DNA from: Fimenecus sp052273845
Lineage (GTDB): Bacteria > Bacillota > Clostridia > Oscillospirales > Acutalibacteraceae
Assembly (NCBI GenBank): GCA_052273845.1
Contig: DAVZHM010000057.1
Coordinates: forward strand, 1 to 12,402
Direction: 5' to 3'
Length of the DNA: 12,402 nt
Under the pieces are notes generated by a model that saw only the letters and a program-made list of their open reading frames with translations, was not told the DNA's origin and did not search any database. The position numbers and the translations under genes were made by a program. Shown here piece by piece: positions 6,462-12,402 of this stretch (position 1 is its first letter; every line of letters starts with the position of its first letter).

Positions 6462-6751
6462 AATCATATAAACAATCCAAAAAGAAAACCTATGTAAAAG
6501 CAACAGTACTTATTGCCGTTTCGGCAATTACTTTATTCCTTTTGGTTTTCTTGTTGTATGACAGCCCGGCGAATTATATAACGAAACCTGACGGAAGTAT
6601 ATATATTAACAATGACGGACAGCCGTTGTTGTATTATACTGACTTGTTCGGGAATACCTTTTATGCAGAGAACGGCAGACGCGTGTATTCGGCTGTTCCC
6701 GTGTATATTGACGACACCCCCGCGATAGCTCCCCCTTCGACCGAAGAATAA
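6458..6751 (+). CDS. Small membrane-anchored protein sharing the ENG...AVPV motif
   Basis: This 97-residue protein of unknown function has a lysine-rich cytoplasmic start (KSYKQSKKK) and one transmembrane segment at about residues 14-34. A short extracellular part follows with GSIYINNDGQPLLYYTD (46-62) and the segment ENGRRVYSAVPV (71-82), then a proline- and acid-rich tail. The 60-82 segment lines up without gaps with residues 46-68 of the upstream secreted protein: Y-x-D, an Asn or Gln, E-N-G, two basic residues, then [IV]-Y-x-AVPV. AAGGAGG lies about 8 nt before the ATG, and the ATGA overlap with the upstream stop indicates translational coupling. With no cleavage site after the hydrophobic stretch, an N-terminal membrane anchor is more likely than secretion. 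Confidence 0.72.
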   Translation: MKSYKQSKKKTYVKATVLIAVSAITLFLLVFLLYDSPANYITKPDGSIYINNDGQPLLYYTDLFGNTFYAENGRRVYSAVPVYIDDTPAIAPPSTEE

Positions 6752-6795
6752 CAAAACACATCGCTTTCAGGTTTCAATTTACTTTTTTGACAAAC

Positions 6796-6834
6796 AGACG
6801 GCGCAACTGCATCTCCTATGCAGCTGCGCCGTCT
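6796..6834. terminator. Strong GC-rich hairpin after the membrane-anchored gene
   Basis: AGACGGCGCA (6796-6805) pairs with TGCGCCGTCT (6825-6834), and CTGCAT (6807-6812) with ATGCAG (6818-6823), with one A-C mismatch and a 5-nt loop. The stem is very stable, but no T-tract follows on the plus strand, so it may be a transcript-protecting or weak terminator structure. It begins 44 nt after the stop of the upstream gene. Confidence 0.5.
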
Positions 6835-7102
6835 TCTGAATTGCCCAAACGGGAAATTTACATTTCGGCAACAAGTGCGTATTCGGCAAGCCGTATCCTT
6901 TTTTGTTTCCGCCGCGCTTGACGGCAAGAAAACTGTATATTACACTATAATCTACTGACAAAATCCATTATATGCAATAATTACAGGAAAGAGAGGGAGT
7001 TTGGAGCACTACTCCGTACATCGCAATTTACACACAGACTTCGGCGTTTTTGAAGAAAACAAATTAAAAGCGATCAGTAAGGACTTTTTAAGTTCATCAC
7101 AT

Positions 7103-7145
7103 AAAAACACGGCTGAGGCTTCCTATGAAGCATCAGCCGTGTTTT
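7103..7145 (-). terminator. Rho-independent terminator of the GH110-GH31 operon
   Basis: On the minus strand, AAAACACGGCTGA is followed by its complement TCAGCCGTGTTTT (13 bp; plus-strand 7133-7145 and 7104-7116). An inner 5-bp stem (7118-7122 with 7127-7131) and a 4-nt loop cap it. The distal arm runs into TTTTT, forming the U-tract. It begins 12 nt after the GH31 stop at 7158. Confidence 0.85.
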
Positions 7146-7157
7146 CGTATTTACAAA

Positions 7158-9491
7158 TCAAACTTCATGTAAGAATTCTTCGATTAAATTCTTTACCGAC
7201 ATTGGCAAGCGCGCTGACATATAAGCCCTTTCAAGCTCTGCTTTTTCGGTTTTTCCTTTAAAATATCGGTCATATACCGCGTTTTTGCGCAAAGTTTTGG
7301 TCTGCCAACGGGAAAGAACTTGAATGATTTGTTCTTCATAATCCGCTTTCGGCAAGGGGTGCACATTGCAAATTTGGATGTCAATATCCGCGTCGCTTGC
7401 ATGGCACTCTACTGTAACCGCGCCGTTTACATCGTGGGAAATAACGGCGTCTTTCGGCGCGGTAACATCCGAAGAAACCACATCTTTAAACATCAATTTG
7501 TATGTACGGTTTTGCGGCAGGAGTGCGGTGTTGCCGACGGGCGCTTTGATGACGAAGTGCACCGTGTCACCGTCCTGTCTGTTTTCAAAAACGGTTTCCA
7601 CATGGTTTTCCGCAAAGTCCACCTTACCGCTGTCCTCATACAGCGTGAAGGTGTTGTTCCCTTTGAAAATCCAAACTTCCAATTTTTCGGGATTGCCGCA
7701 GGTGTTCCCCTCGTCCATAGACAGCGGGATTACTGCGCCTGCCTTTGCAAGCACGGGAATGGTATACAATTCACGGTTCAAGGGCAATGTGCAAGGGCCT
7801 TGGTAGGATTGCATTGTGAAAATATCGGTATACATCCCTTTTGGAATCCACGCCTGCACCGTGCCGAAATTGGTATCGCGCGCGGCTTTCTCGGTGATGG
7901 GGCACACCATCAATTCACTGCCGAACATATACTGGTTGGGCACCGAAAACGCGTTTTCATCGTTCGGATAAGAATAATACATCGGCTCACAAAGCGCAAC
8001 GCCGTCTTTGTGGTTGCGATAATCCATGGTGTAGACATACGGAATCAAGCGGTGGCGGAAGCGAAGCCAATTCTTTGCGCTTTCGCAAATATCCGCGCGG
8101 TATTTCCACGGCTCTTTGCCGAGCAACTGCGAACTTGTGGAATGCAAACGCAAAATCGGAGAAAATACGCCGAATTCAATCCAACGCAAATACAGTTCAT
8201 CGTCACGATAGCCCAAATGATGCCCGCCGATGTCATGGCTCCACCAAGTATATGCGCAGTTTGCCGCGTTGGCGGTGAAATACGGTTGAAAACGCAGAAC
8301 GCGCCAATTGATTGCCGTATCGCCCGAAAAGCCGAGGGGGTATCTGTGCGAACCGTACCCGCCGTAACGGGACAATATGAGGGGTAATTCGCCGTTTTCG
8401 GCGTTGTCCAAGAAATGATAATGGTTTAAGGCGCAAAGCGGGTCCAAGCCCGCCACATCGGATTTTTTGCCCTGTTGCCAATCAATCCACCAAAAGTCTA
8501 CGCCGTCTTTTTCGTAAGGCTTATGGAGAATGTCAAAATAATTGTTCCAAAAATCATCGTTGCCGCACACGAACGGAATATCCTTTTTGTCGGTAACGCC
8601 CATCGCTTCGGCAAATTCTTCGTACATATCTTCAAAGGTATGCACACCGTCGGCGGGGTGCAAATTAAGCGTCACGCGCAGGTTGTTATCTTTAAGTTCC
8701 TTTAAGAACGCCTTATAGTCAGGGAACAGTTCTGTGTTCCACGAATACCCCGTCCAACCGCGGTATTTGATGCCGAATTGCTTTTTAACATCCACCCAAT
8801 GCCAATCCATATCCACCGTGGCAACCGTAAGCGGCACATTCTCTTTGCGAAATCTCGCCATCAAATCCAAATATTCCTGTTGGGTATAGGCGTGGTAACG
8901 GCTCCACCAAACGCCGAGAGCAAAGCGCGGAATCAGCGGCACGGGCGAACTGATTTTGTAAAAAGCACGAATGGTTTCCCGATAATTTTTGCCGTAAGCA
9001 AAGGCATAGTAATCCTTTGTATTGCCCGTGCGAGCGACAAAGTGACCGCCTTCGTCCAAAAGCAAAGTTTTGCTGTCATCATACAAATACACACCGCTTT
9101 TGGTGATTAACCCATCGCCGAGTGGGATTGGCCCGAACGTCATATCCAAAGTACGGTATGTCCCTTTTAAATTTTCCTGTCGGGCAAAGGGTTCCGTTTG
9201 CTTTGTATCTTTCATATACACACTGTACGGTTTGCCGTTTTTTACGGTGAATACTGCCGCTTCGGTTTCAACGGTGCAGGTATTGCCGCTTTTTTGCACA
9301 TGCATTTCGCCTGCATCAAAATTCCGAAACCAAACGACCCGGCTCGGCAAATCCGTAAAGCAATCGCCGTGCTCCACGCGAATGAGCTGCGGCGTAAGCA
9401 AAGTAATGCGCAGATTGCCCTCTGTAAAAATTTGCTTTTCGTTGGCTTTTGCGTCCGTTTTTGCAATCAAAGACGGTTTTAAGTTTCCCAT
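7158..9491 (-). CDS. Glycoside hydrolase family 31 (alpha-glycosidase)
   Basis: GH31 enzymes are retaining alpha-glycosidases (alpha-glucosidases, alpha-xylosidases, alpha-galactosidases and others). The 777-residue product has an N-terminal beta-sandwich (about 1-185) and then the (beta/alpha)8 barrel starting at RFALGVWWSRYHAY. The predicted nucleophile is Asp337 in FWWIDWQQG and the acid/base Asp391 in GFSGDT. WWSHDIGGH (about 416-424) is a further signature. C-terminal beta-domains follow, and the last 60 residues look helical. No signal peptide is present, so it is probably cytoplasmic. An in-frame ATG at 9512 has no ribosome site; ATG at 9491 has GAGGTG 6 nt upstream, inside the stop region of the upstream gene. 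It starts 10 nt after the GH110-like gene, so the two are co-transcribed. The exact sugar specificity cannot be told from sequence. Confidence 0.93.
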   Translation of the reverse strand: MGNLKPSLIAKTDAKANEKQIFTEGNLRITLLTPQLIRVEHGDCFTDLPSRVVWFRNFDAGEMHVQKSGNTCTVETEAAVFTVKNGKPYSVYMKDTKQTEPFARQENLKGTYRTLDMTFGPIPLGDGLITKSGVYLYDDSKTLLLDEGGHFVARTGNTKDYYAFAYGKNYRETIRAFYKISSPVPLIPRFALGVWWSRYHAYTQQEYLDLMARFRKENVPLTVATVDMDWHWVDVKKQFGIKYRGWTGYSWNTELFPDYKAFLKELKDNNLRVTLNLHPADGVHTFEDMYEEFAEAMGVTDKKDIPFVCGNDDFWNNYFDILHKPYEKDGVDFWWIDWQQGKKSDVAGLDPLCALNHYHFLDNAENGELPLILSRYGGYGSHRYPLGFSGDTAINWRVLRFQPYFTANAANCAYTWWSHDIGGHHLGYRDDELYLRWIEFGVFSPILRLHSTSSQLLGKEPWKYRADICESAKNWLRFRHRLIPYVYTMDYRNHKDGVALCEPMYYSYPNDENAFSVPNQYMFGSELMVCPITEKAARDTNFGTVQAWIPKGMYTDIFTMQSYQGPCTLPLNRELYTIPVLAKAGAVIPLSMDEGNTCGNPEKLEVWIFKGNNTFTLYEDSGKVDFAENHVETVFENRQDGDTVHFVIKAPVGNTALLPQNRTYKLMFKDVVSSDVTAPKDAVISHDVNGAVTVECHASDADIDIQICNVHPLPKADYEEQIIQVLSRWQTKTLRKNAVYDRYFKGKTEKAELERAYMSARLPMSVKNLIEEFLHEV

Positions 9492-9501
9492 AAAATACAC
9501 C

Positions 9502-11001
9502 TCATGCTCCATAATTTATATTTGAATATTTAAAAGAGTATTCATCGTTCTGCTCGACATTTTGGCAGTTCTTTGTTTTCAGGATTTTGTCTGTTGCGTA
9601 TTGGTTGCCGGAAATGCGAATCCCGTCGGTTGACGAAGCAGAATTGCAGACATCGGGGTAACTAAGGAATTTGTTGTCAAGAATTTGTATGTTTTTATGC
9701 ACCGCGCCCGCATGGATACTGTTTTCGGGTTTAATTAAAATCGGTGTTGCGCCGCAATAGTCGAACACATTGTTTTTGACGGTCACATCACAGCACATAC
9801 CGCTTTCATACCAACTTTTGGCATCGTCCGACAGCAAAACGCCGCTCATGGTGTTGTTTTTGAAATGGTTGTTTTCCACCAAAACCTTGCCACGGGTGGT
9901 GAACAGGCACGCCCGCGTGATAATGCGGTTGACCGTGTTGCCTGCAAAATACACATCCGGGCAAGCGGTAACATCTTCGATAACCTCGCCGCATTTTGCT
10001 TTTTCTGTGCTCTTTACCTGCAATTCAATTTCATATTCGTTTAAAAGCACCGCATTTTCCACGGTGGTTCTGCCTTGTTCCAACAGGGTTTTCGGGTTGA
10101 TAAAGGCAATTTCATCGCCGACATGGAACGGCTGATACCCGTGGGATTGCGGATGCATAAACTTCACGGTTATCCGATTTCCCTTAACGGACTGTATCCC
10201 AAAATGCATGCCGTGCACATTGATGCAATCGTCCCCTGCGCCCTCAAACAAACTGTCGGTAGCACTGAAAGTGCCGCGGCACATACACGCCTGCAAAAAA
10301 TCGGCAACCGATGCAAGTCTGCGCGCGTCCTCTGCTTTCGGCGCGAAGGTCGCCTTGTTGACGCGACGAAAACGAAACGCGTTTACATAGTACACACGCA
10401 CCAAATTGGGTTTGAGTTCCTTTACCCGAAGTGCGCCCACGAGCGGAGACCCCACACGCGCAACCGCATCGGGCGTTTTCTGCTTGATTTTGCCAATCCA
10501 ATACGCCTTACGGGCATCTTTATCGGTGGCGTAGCGGTAATCTTTGCCGTAAAACCAAAGTCTGCCGTTTTCCACCGTATACTGCGTATCACGGTCAATC
10601 TCATAATCCTCAAAACACGGCGCGATTTTCACCGCTTTCAACTCGTGCATATCCGGATGCGCATGCGAAATTTCCAAATCTTTAACTGTGACATTTTCGC
10701 AGTTTTGCAACACCATATTGGTGACTTTGCCGTCTATGACAAATTCGGCATTGTTGCCGAGCACCGTTAAATTCGAAACATTTTCGAGATACAGCGCCAC
10801 GCCGTTTTTGTGCGGCGTTTCGTCCGCTGAAAACTCCGCATCTCCAACGGTGTTGGTGATATAGAGCATATGCTCGTCACATTCGGCGCTGTCAATGTAA
10901 TATGTACCCGCCGAAAATACAAGCGTTTTTTCCGCTTCGTCCGCCTGCAATTTTGCGAACAGCGCCGCCAAAGGTTTTGCAACCTGACTGTTCGGCAACA
11001 C
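9502..11001 (-). CDS. GH110-like alpha-galactosidase (right-handed parallel beta-helix)
   Basis: GH110 enzymes are inverting alpha-1,3-galactosidases that remove terminal galactose, including blood-group B antigen. From GTG at 11001 the product has 499 residues. LVFSAGTYYI (27-36), MLYITNT (45-51), NVSNLTVLGNNAEFVIDG (74-91) and NCENVTVKDLEI (100-111) follow the GH110 N-terminal pattern. EGAGDDCINVHG (253-264) carries the paired aspartates expected for catalysis. The later beta-helix coils include FTTRGKVLVENNHFKN, SGVLLSDDAKSWYESG and HKNIQILDNKF. Homology-like sequence (EAKAYGVLPNS) extends upstream of this GTG to a TAG codon, so the N-terminus is disturbed. AGGAGG lies 14 nt before the GTG, a long spacing. 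No signal peptide is visible. It is the first gene of an operon with GH31. A generic pectate-lyase-fold protein is the alternative. Confidence 0.75.
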   Translation of the reverse strand: MLPNSQVAKPLAALFAKLQADEAEKTLVFSAGTYYIDSAECDEHMLYITNTVGDAEFSADETPHKNGVALYLENVSNLTVLGNNAEFVIDGKVTNMVLQNCENVTVKDLEISHAHPDMHELKAVKIAPCFEDYEIDRDTQYTVENGRLWFYGKDYRYATDKDARKAYWIGKIKQKTPDAVARVGSPLVGALRVKELKPNLVRVYYVNAFRFRRVNKATFAPKAEDARRLASVADFLQACMCRGTFSATDSLFEGAGDDCINVHGMHFGIQSVKGNRITVKFMHPQSHGYQPFHVGDEIAFINPKTLLEQGRTTVENAVLLNEYEIELQVKSTEKAKCGEVIEDVTACPDVYFAGNTVNRIITRACLFTTRGKVLVENNHFKNNTMSGVLLSDDAKSWYESGMCCDVTVKNNVFDYCGATPILIKPENSIHAGAVHKNIQILDNKFLSYPDVCNSASSTDGIRISGNQYATDKILKTKNCQNVEQNDEYSFKYSNINYGA

Positions 11002-11031
11002 GCCGTACGCTTTTGCCTCCTAAACCTGCAT
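11002..11031 (-). other. Original 5' end of the GH110 frame, interrupted by TAG at codon 4
   Basis: On the minus strand, GGAGG followed by 7 nt leads to ATG (11029-11031), then CAG GTT TAG (the TAG at 11020-11022), then GAG GCA AAA GCG TAC GGC joined in frame to the GTG at 11001. The codons after TAG read EAKAYG and continue into VLPNS, as expected for the start of such a protein. The ATG has the ideal ribosome site and the GTG does not. Either this is a nonsense mutation with re-initiation downstream, a tiny leader frame (MQV), or a sequence error. Confidence 0.65.
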
Positions 11032-11052
11032 ATTTCATCCTCCGAAACCTTC

Positions 11053-11090
11053 CTGTTTTCTGTTTTCGATGTTTGTTTTACAGGAAACAG
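11053..11090. repeat. Inverted repeat in the GH110-GH31 leader, possible operator
   Basis: CTGTTTTCTGT (11053-11063) and ACAGGAAACAG (11080-11090) are complementary over 11 bp with one G-T pair, around a 16-nt loop. On the minus strand it starts about 10 nt after the -10 and covers the likely start of the transcript. It could be a repressor operator or a leader hairpin. The bases CTGTTTTC also occur twice in tandem at 11053-11067. Confidence 0.5.
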
Positions 11091-11099
11091 TATACATTG

Positions 11100-11128
11100 A
11101 TTATACAAAGAATACTTTTGAAAATCAA
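11100..11128 (-). promoter_or_regulatory. Promoter of the GH110-GH31 operon
   Basis: Minus-strand -35 TTGATT (11123-11128) and a perfect -10 TATAAT (11100-11105) are spaced by 17 nt. Transcription would begin near 11093, about 60 nt before the ATG at 11031. It is back to back with the EamA promoter. Confidence 0.8.
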
Positions 11129-11170
11129 TCGGAAAATACAGAAATCCTATTATGATGCAACGGTACGGTA

Positions 11171-11199
11171 TTGATAGTCGATTCGTTGCGTGCTATACT
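11171..11199 (+). promoter_or_regulatory. Promoter of the EamA transporter gene
   Basis: TTGATA (11171-11176) and TATACT (11194-11199) are separated by exactly 17 nt. Transcription near 11206 leaves about 19 nt before the ATG at 11225, with GGGGTGAT (11213-11220) as ribosome site. This also argues against an upstream in-frame TTG start at 11171. Confidence 0.8.
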
Positions 11200-11224
11200 A
11201 CATTCAGTTTTTGGGGTGATACAT

Positions 11225-12091
11225 ATGTGGATAGCTATGGCGATTTTTTCCGCTTTTTTTGCAGGGCTTACCGCAATCCTTGCAAAATGCGGCATCAAAG
11301 AGACCGATTCGGACATTGCAACGGCGATACGCACGATTGTCGTCTTGCTTTTTTCGGTGTTGATGACGTTTATTGTCGGTTCGTACAAAGATTTTACTGA
11401 CATCAGCACAAAATCGTTTTTGTTCCTTGTGCTTTCAGGCCTTGCAACGGGCGCTTCGTGGATTTGTTATTTCAAGGCACTTTCCATAGGCGACATTAAC
11501 AAAGTTGTGCCGATTGACAAATCCAGCACGGCTTTGTCCGTTTTGCTTGCGATTTGCATTTTTCATGAAACCAATCATTTGGCGGTGAAACTCGTTGGCA
11601 CGGCGTTGCTTGCCGCGGGCGTTTTCTTAATGGAGGAAAAGAAGCAATCCAACAACACGCAAGAAAAACGGCAATGGGCTGTATATGCTGTGTTGTCCGC
11701 CGTTTTCGCCGCTTTAACCTCGGTGCTTGCCAAAATCGGTATTGACGGCGTGGAATCCAACCTCGGCACGACCGTTCGCACCTGCGTGGTGCTCTTGATG
11801 GCGTGGATCATTGTTTTTGCAAAAGGAAAACAGAAGCAAGTGCGGCAGGTGGACAAAAAAGAACTGTTGTTTATTGCCCTTTCGGGACTTGCAACGGGCG
11901 CTTCGTGGCTTTGCTACTATTATGCCATTCAAAACGGGATTGTGAGTGTGGTGGTACCGATTGACAAACTGAGCATTCTCGTTTCCATTGCGTTTTCTTA
12001 CATCGTATTTCACGAAAAACTGACCAAAAAAGCATTTTTGGGATTGGCGCTTATGGTGCTTGGTACACTTGGAATGGCGATTTTCGCTTAA
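11225..12091 (+). CDS. EamA/DMT-superfamily transporter
   Basis: EamA (drug/metabolite transporter) proteins have ten membrane helices formed by two repeats and usually export metabolites or amino acids. The 288-residue product is hydrophobic throughout and shows the duplication directly. SGLATGASWICYFKAL with VVPIDKSS in the first half is repeated as SGLATGASWLCYYYAI with VVPIDKLS in the second, each followed by a [VI]-FHE segment. A basic linker (EEKKQSNNTQEKRQ) at about 137-150 joins the halves. ATG at 11225 is chosen because GGGGTGAT is just upstream and the promoter overlaps any earlier start. It is transcribed alone, divergent from the GH110-GH31 operon; whether it exports something connected to that operon is unknown. 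Confidence 0.9.
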   Translation: MWIAMAIFSAFFAGLTAILAKCGIKETDSDIATAIRTIVVLLFSVLMTFIVGSYKDFTDISTKSFLFLVLSGLATGASWICYFKALSIGDINKVVPIDKSSTALSVLLAICIFHETNHLAVKLVGTALLAAGVFLMEEKKQSNNTQEKRQWAVYAVLSAVFAALTSVLAKIGIDGVESNLGTTVRTCVVLLMAWIIVFAKGKQKQVRQVDKKELLFIALSGLATGASWLCYYYAIQNGIVSVVVPIDKLSILVSIAFSYIVFHEKLTKKAFLGLALMVLGTLGMAIFA

Positions 12092-12108
12092 ATTCACGTT
12101 CAAAAAGC

Positions 12109-12155
12109 AAACCGTCGGGTTCTGCCCTTTTCGCAGAGTCTGACGGTTTTTATTT
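12109..12155. terminator. Bidirectional terminator between EamA and the histidine kinase
   Basis: AAACCGTCGGGTTCTGC (12109-12125) pairs with GCAGAGTCTGACGGTTT (12133-12149), a 17-bp stem with a few G-U pairs and the 7-nt loop CCTTTTC. On the plus strand it runs into TTTTTATTT. On the minus strand it is followed by TTTGCTTTTT, so it can stop transcription from both convergent genes. It lies 17 nt after the EamA stop. Confidence 0.88.
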
Positions 12156-12207
12156 ATAAGGGAACATTGAAAACCGAGCCCTCGGGTTCGTTACTTTCTA
12201 CGGTCAC
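12154..12207 (-). pseudogene. Detached last codons of the histidine kinase frame
   Basis: Directly after the in-frame TAA the same frame continues VTVESNEPEGSVFNVPL and then stops at TAA (12154-12156). This is the usual final strand of a histidine kinase ATPase domain (after QY-x-x-GK), so it was very likely once joined to the preceding codons. A single AAA-to-TAA change would explain the break. Confidence 0.75.
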
Positions 12208-12402
12208 TTACCCGTTTAGGTACTGCACCGCGTGCTTGACAATGGAAAGACCGAGCCCCGTTCCGCCCGTTTCCTCGGAATGGCTTTTGTCCACACGATA
12301 AAAGCGCTCAAATATGCGTTCTCTGTATTCGGGTGCTATACCGATGCCCGTATCCGCAACCGAAAGGCGCACTTTTCCGTTTTCGGGGACAACCTCTACT
12401 GT
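12208..12402 (-). CDS. Sensor histidine kinase, C-terminal ATPase part (partial, prematurely stopped)
   Basis: Only the last 64 codons before the stop lie in the window; the gene begins beyond the right edge. The frame shows the HATPase_c signatures in order: ADTGIGIAPE (G1 box), ERIFERFYRVDKSHS (F box) and GGTGLGLSIVKHAVQY (G2 box), as in PhoR-like membrane kinases that phosphorylate a response regulator. TAA at 12208-12210 then stops the frame after YLNG, where the family normally reads GK-[VI]-x-[VI]-x-S and continues for about 15-20 residues. The missing piece is still present downstream in frame. The ATP lid and G2 box are intact, so some activity is possible, but loss of the last beta strand could destabilise the domain. 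It faces EamA and shares its terminator. Confidence 0.88.
   Translation of the reverse strand, partial: TVEVVPENGKVRLSVADTGIGIAPEYRERIFERFYRVDKSHSEETGGTGLGLSIVKHAVQYLNG

Larger units (their letters stand above)
6752..7157. other. 406-nt intergenic region between convergent genes, two hairpins, no convincing gene
   Basis: The gap lies between the anchored-protein gene (plus) and the GH31 gene (minus). It contains hairpins at 6796-6834 and 7104-7145. Between them is a possible plus-strand promoter, TTGACG (6918-6923) and TACACT (6941-6946) spaced by 17 nt, followed by GAGAGGGAG and a TTG at 7001. The frame from that TTG runs into the terminator and the antisense of GH31, so I do not call it a gene. 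Confidence 0.55.

Noticed and set aside
7320..8387. Long plus-strand open frame (355 codons) opposite the GH31 gene
   Set aside because: It is exactly antisense to conserved GH31 coding sequence, has no ribosome site, and its product has no protein-like domains.
9489..9512. Upstream ATG at 9512 as the GH31 start
   Set aside because: No ribosome site precedes it and it overlaps the end of the upstream gene; ATG at 9491 has a well-spaced GAGGTG.
10075..10770. Plus-strand open frame (231 codons) opposite the GH110-like gene
   Set aside because: It mirrors the coding strand of the beta-helix gene and has no promoter or ribosome site.
11020..11022. Reassignment of TAG to an amino acid in this organism
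   Set aside because: Only one internal TAG was seen and no other gene supports recoding; a point mutation or re-initiation is simpler.
11171..11227. TTG at 11171 as the EamA start
   Set aside because: It is the -35 hexamer of a good promoter, so it would not be transcribed; ATG at 11225 has the ribosome site.
1..12402. CRISPR array, tRNA, rRNA, toxin-antitoxin, phage or transposase genes
   Set aside because: No spaced direct repeats, cloverleaf-like sequence or matching protein motifs were found on either strand.

Overview
The window looks like chromosomal DNA of a gut-type Clostridia, plausibly Oscillospiraceae or a relative. The reasons are a Firmicutes-type yicC-remA-gmk-rpoZ-priA gene order, a DUF6514-like small protein, a bile salt hydrolase, and enzymes suited to host or plant glycans. 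Gene starts generally carry strong purine-rich Shine-Dalgarno sequences. Taxonomy is inference from gene content only.

Left part (1-2970, minus strand): a housekeeping operon read right to left from a near-consensus promoter (2942-2970). It holds yicC (RNA-linked endoribonuclease family), remA (DNA-binding regulator), gmk (guanylate kinase), rpoZ (RNA polymerase omega) and the first 313 codons of priA (primosomal helicase), which runs off the left edge. coaBC, commonly found between rpoZ and priA in Firmicutes, is absent. A 15-bp hairpin separates this operon from a minus-strand GNAT acetyltransferase gene (3066-3692).

Middle part (3693-6751, plus strand): a 395-nt gap with no convincing gene, then a 77-residue DUF6514-like protein, a bile salt hydrolase with its own extended -10 promoter, and a 444-nt AT-rich gap holding an 18-bp palindrome. 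After that come two overlapping unknown genes, one secreted and one membrane-anchored. They share an ENG-x-x-[IV]-Y-x-AVPV motif and may act as a pair at the cell surface.

Right part (6752-12402): a minus-strand operon of a GH110-like beta-helix alpha-galactosidase followed 10 nt later by a GH31 glycosidase. It has a good promoter and a terminator. Neither enzyme has a signal peptide, so they probably act inside the cell on imported oligosaccharides. The GH110 reading frame has a TAG at codon 4 after an ideally placed ATG, so translation may have to restart at a GTG. Divergent from this operon is an EamA-family transporter gene, ending at a bidirectional terminator. It faces the 3' end of a sensor histidine kinase gene, whose last 18 codons are cut off by an in-frame TAA.

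No rRNA, tRNA, CRISPR array, transposase or phage gene was seen.
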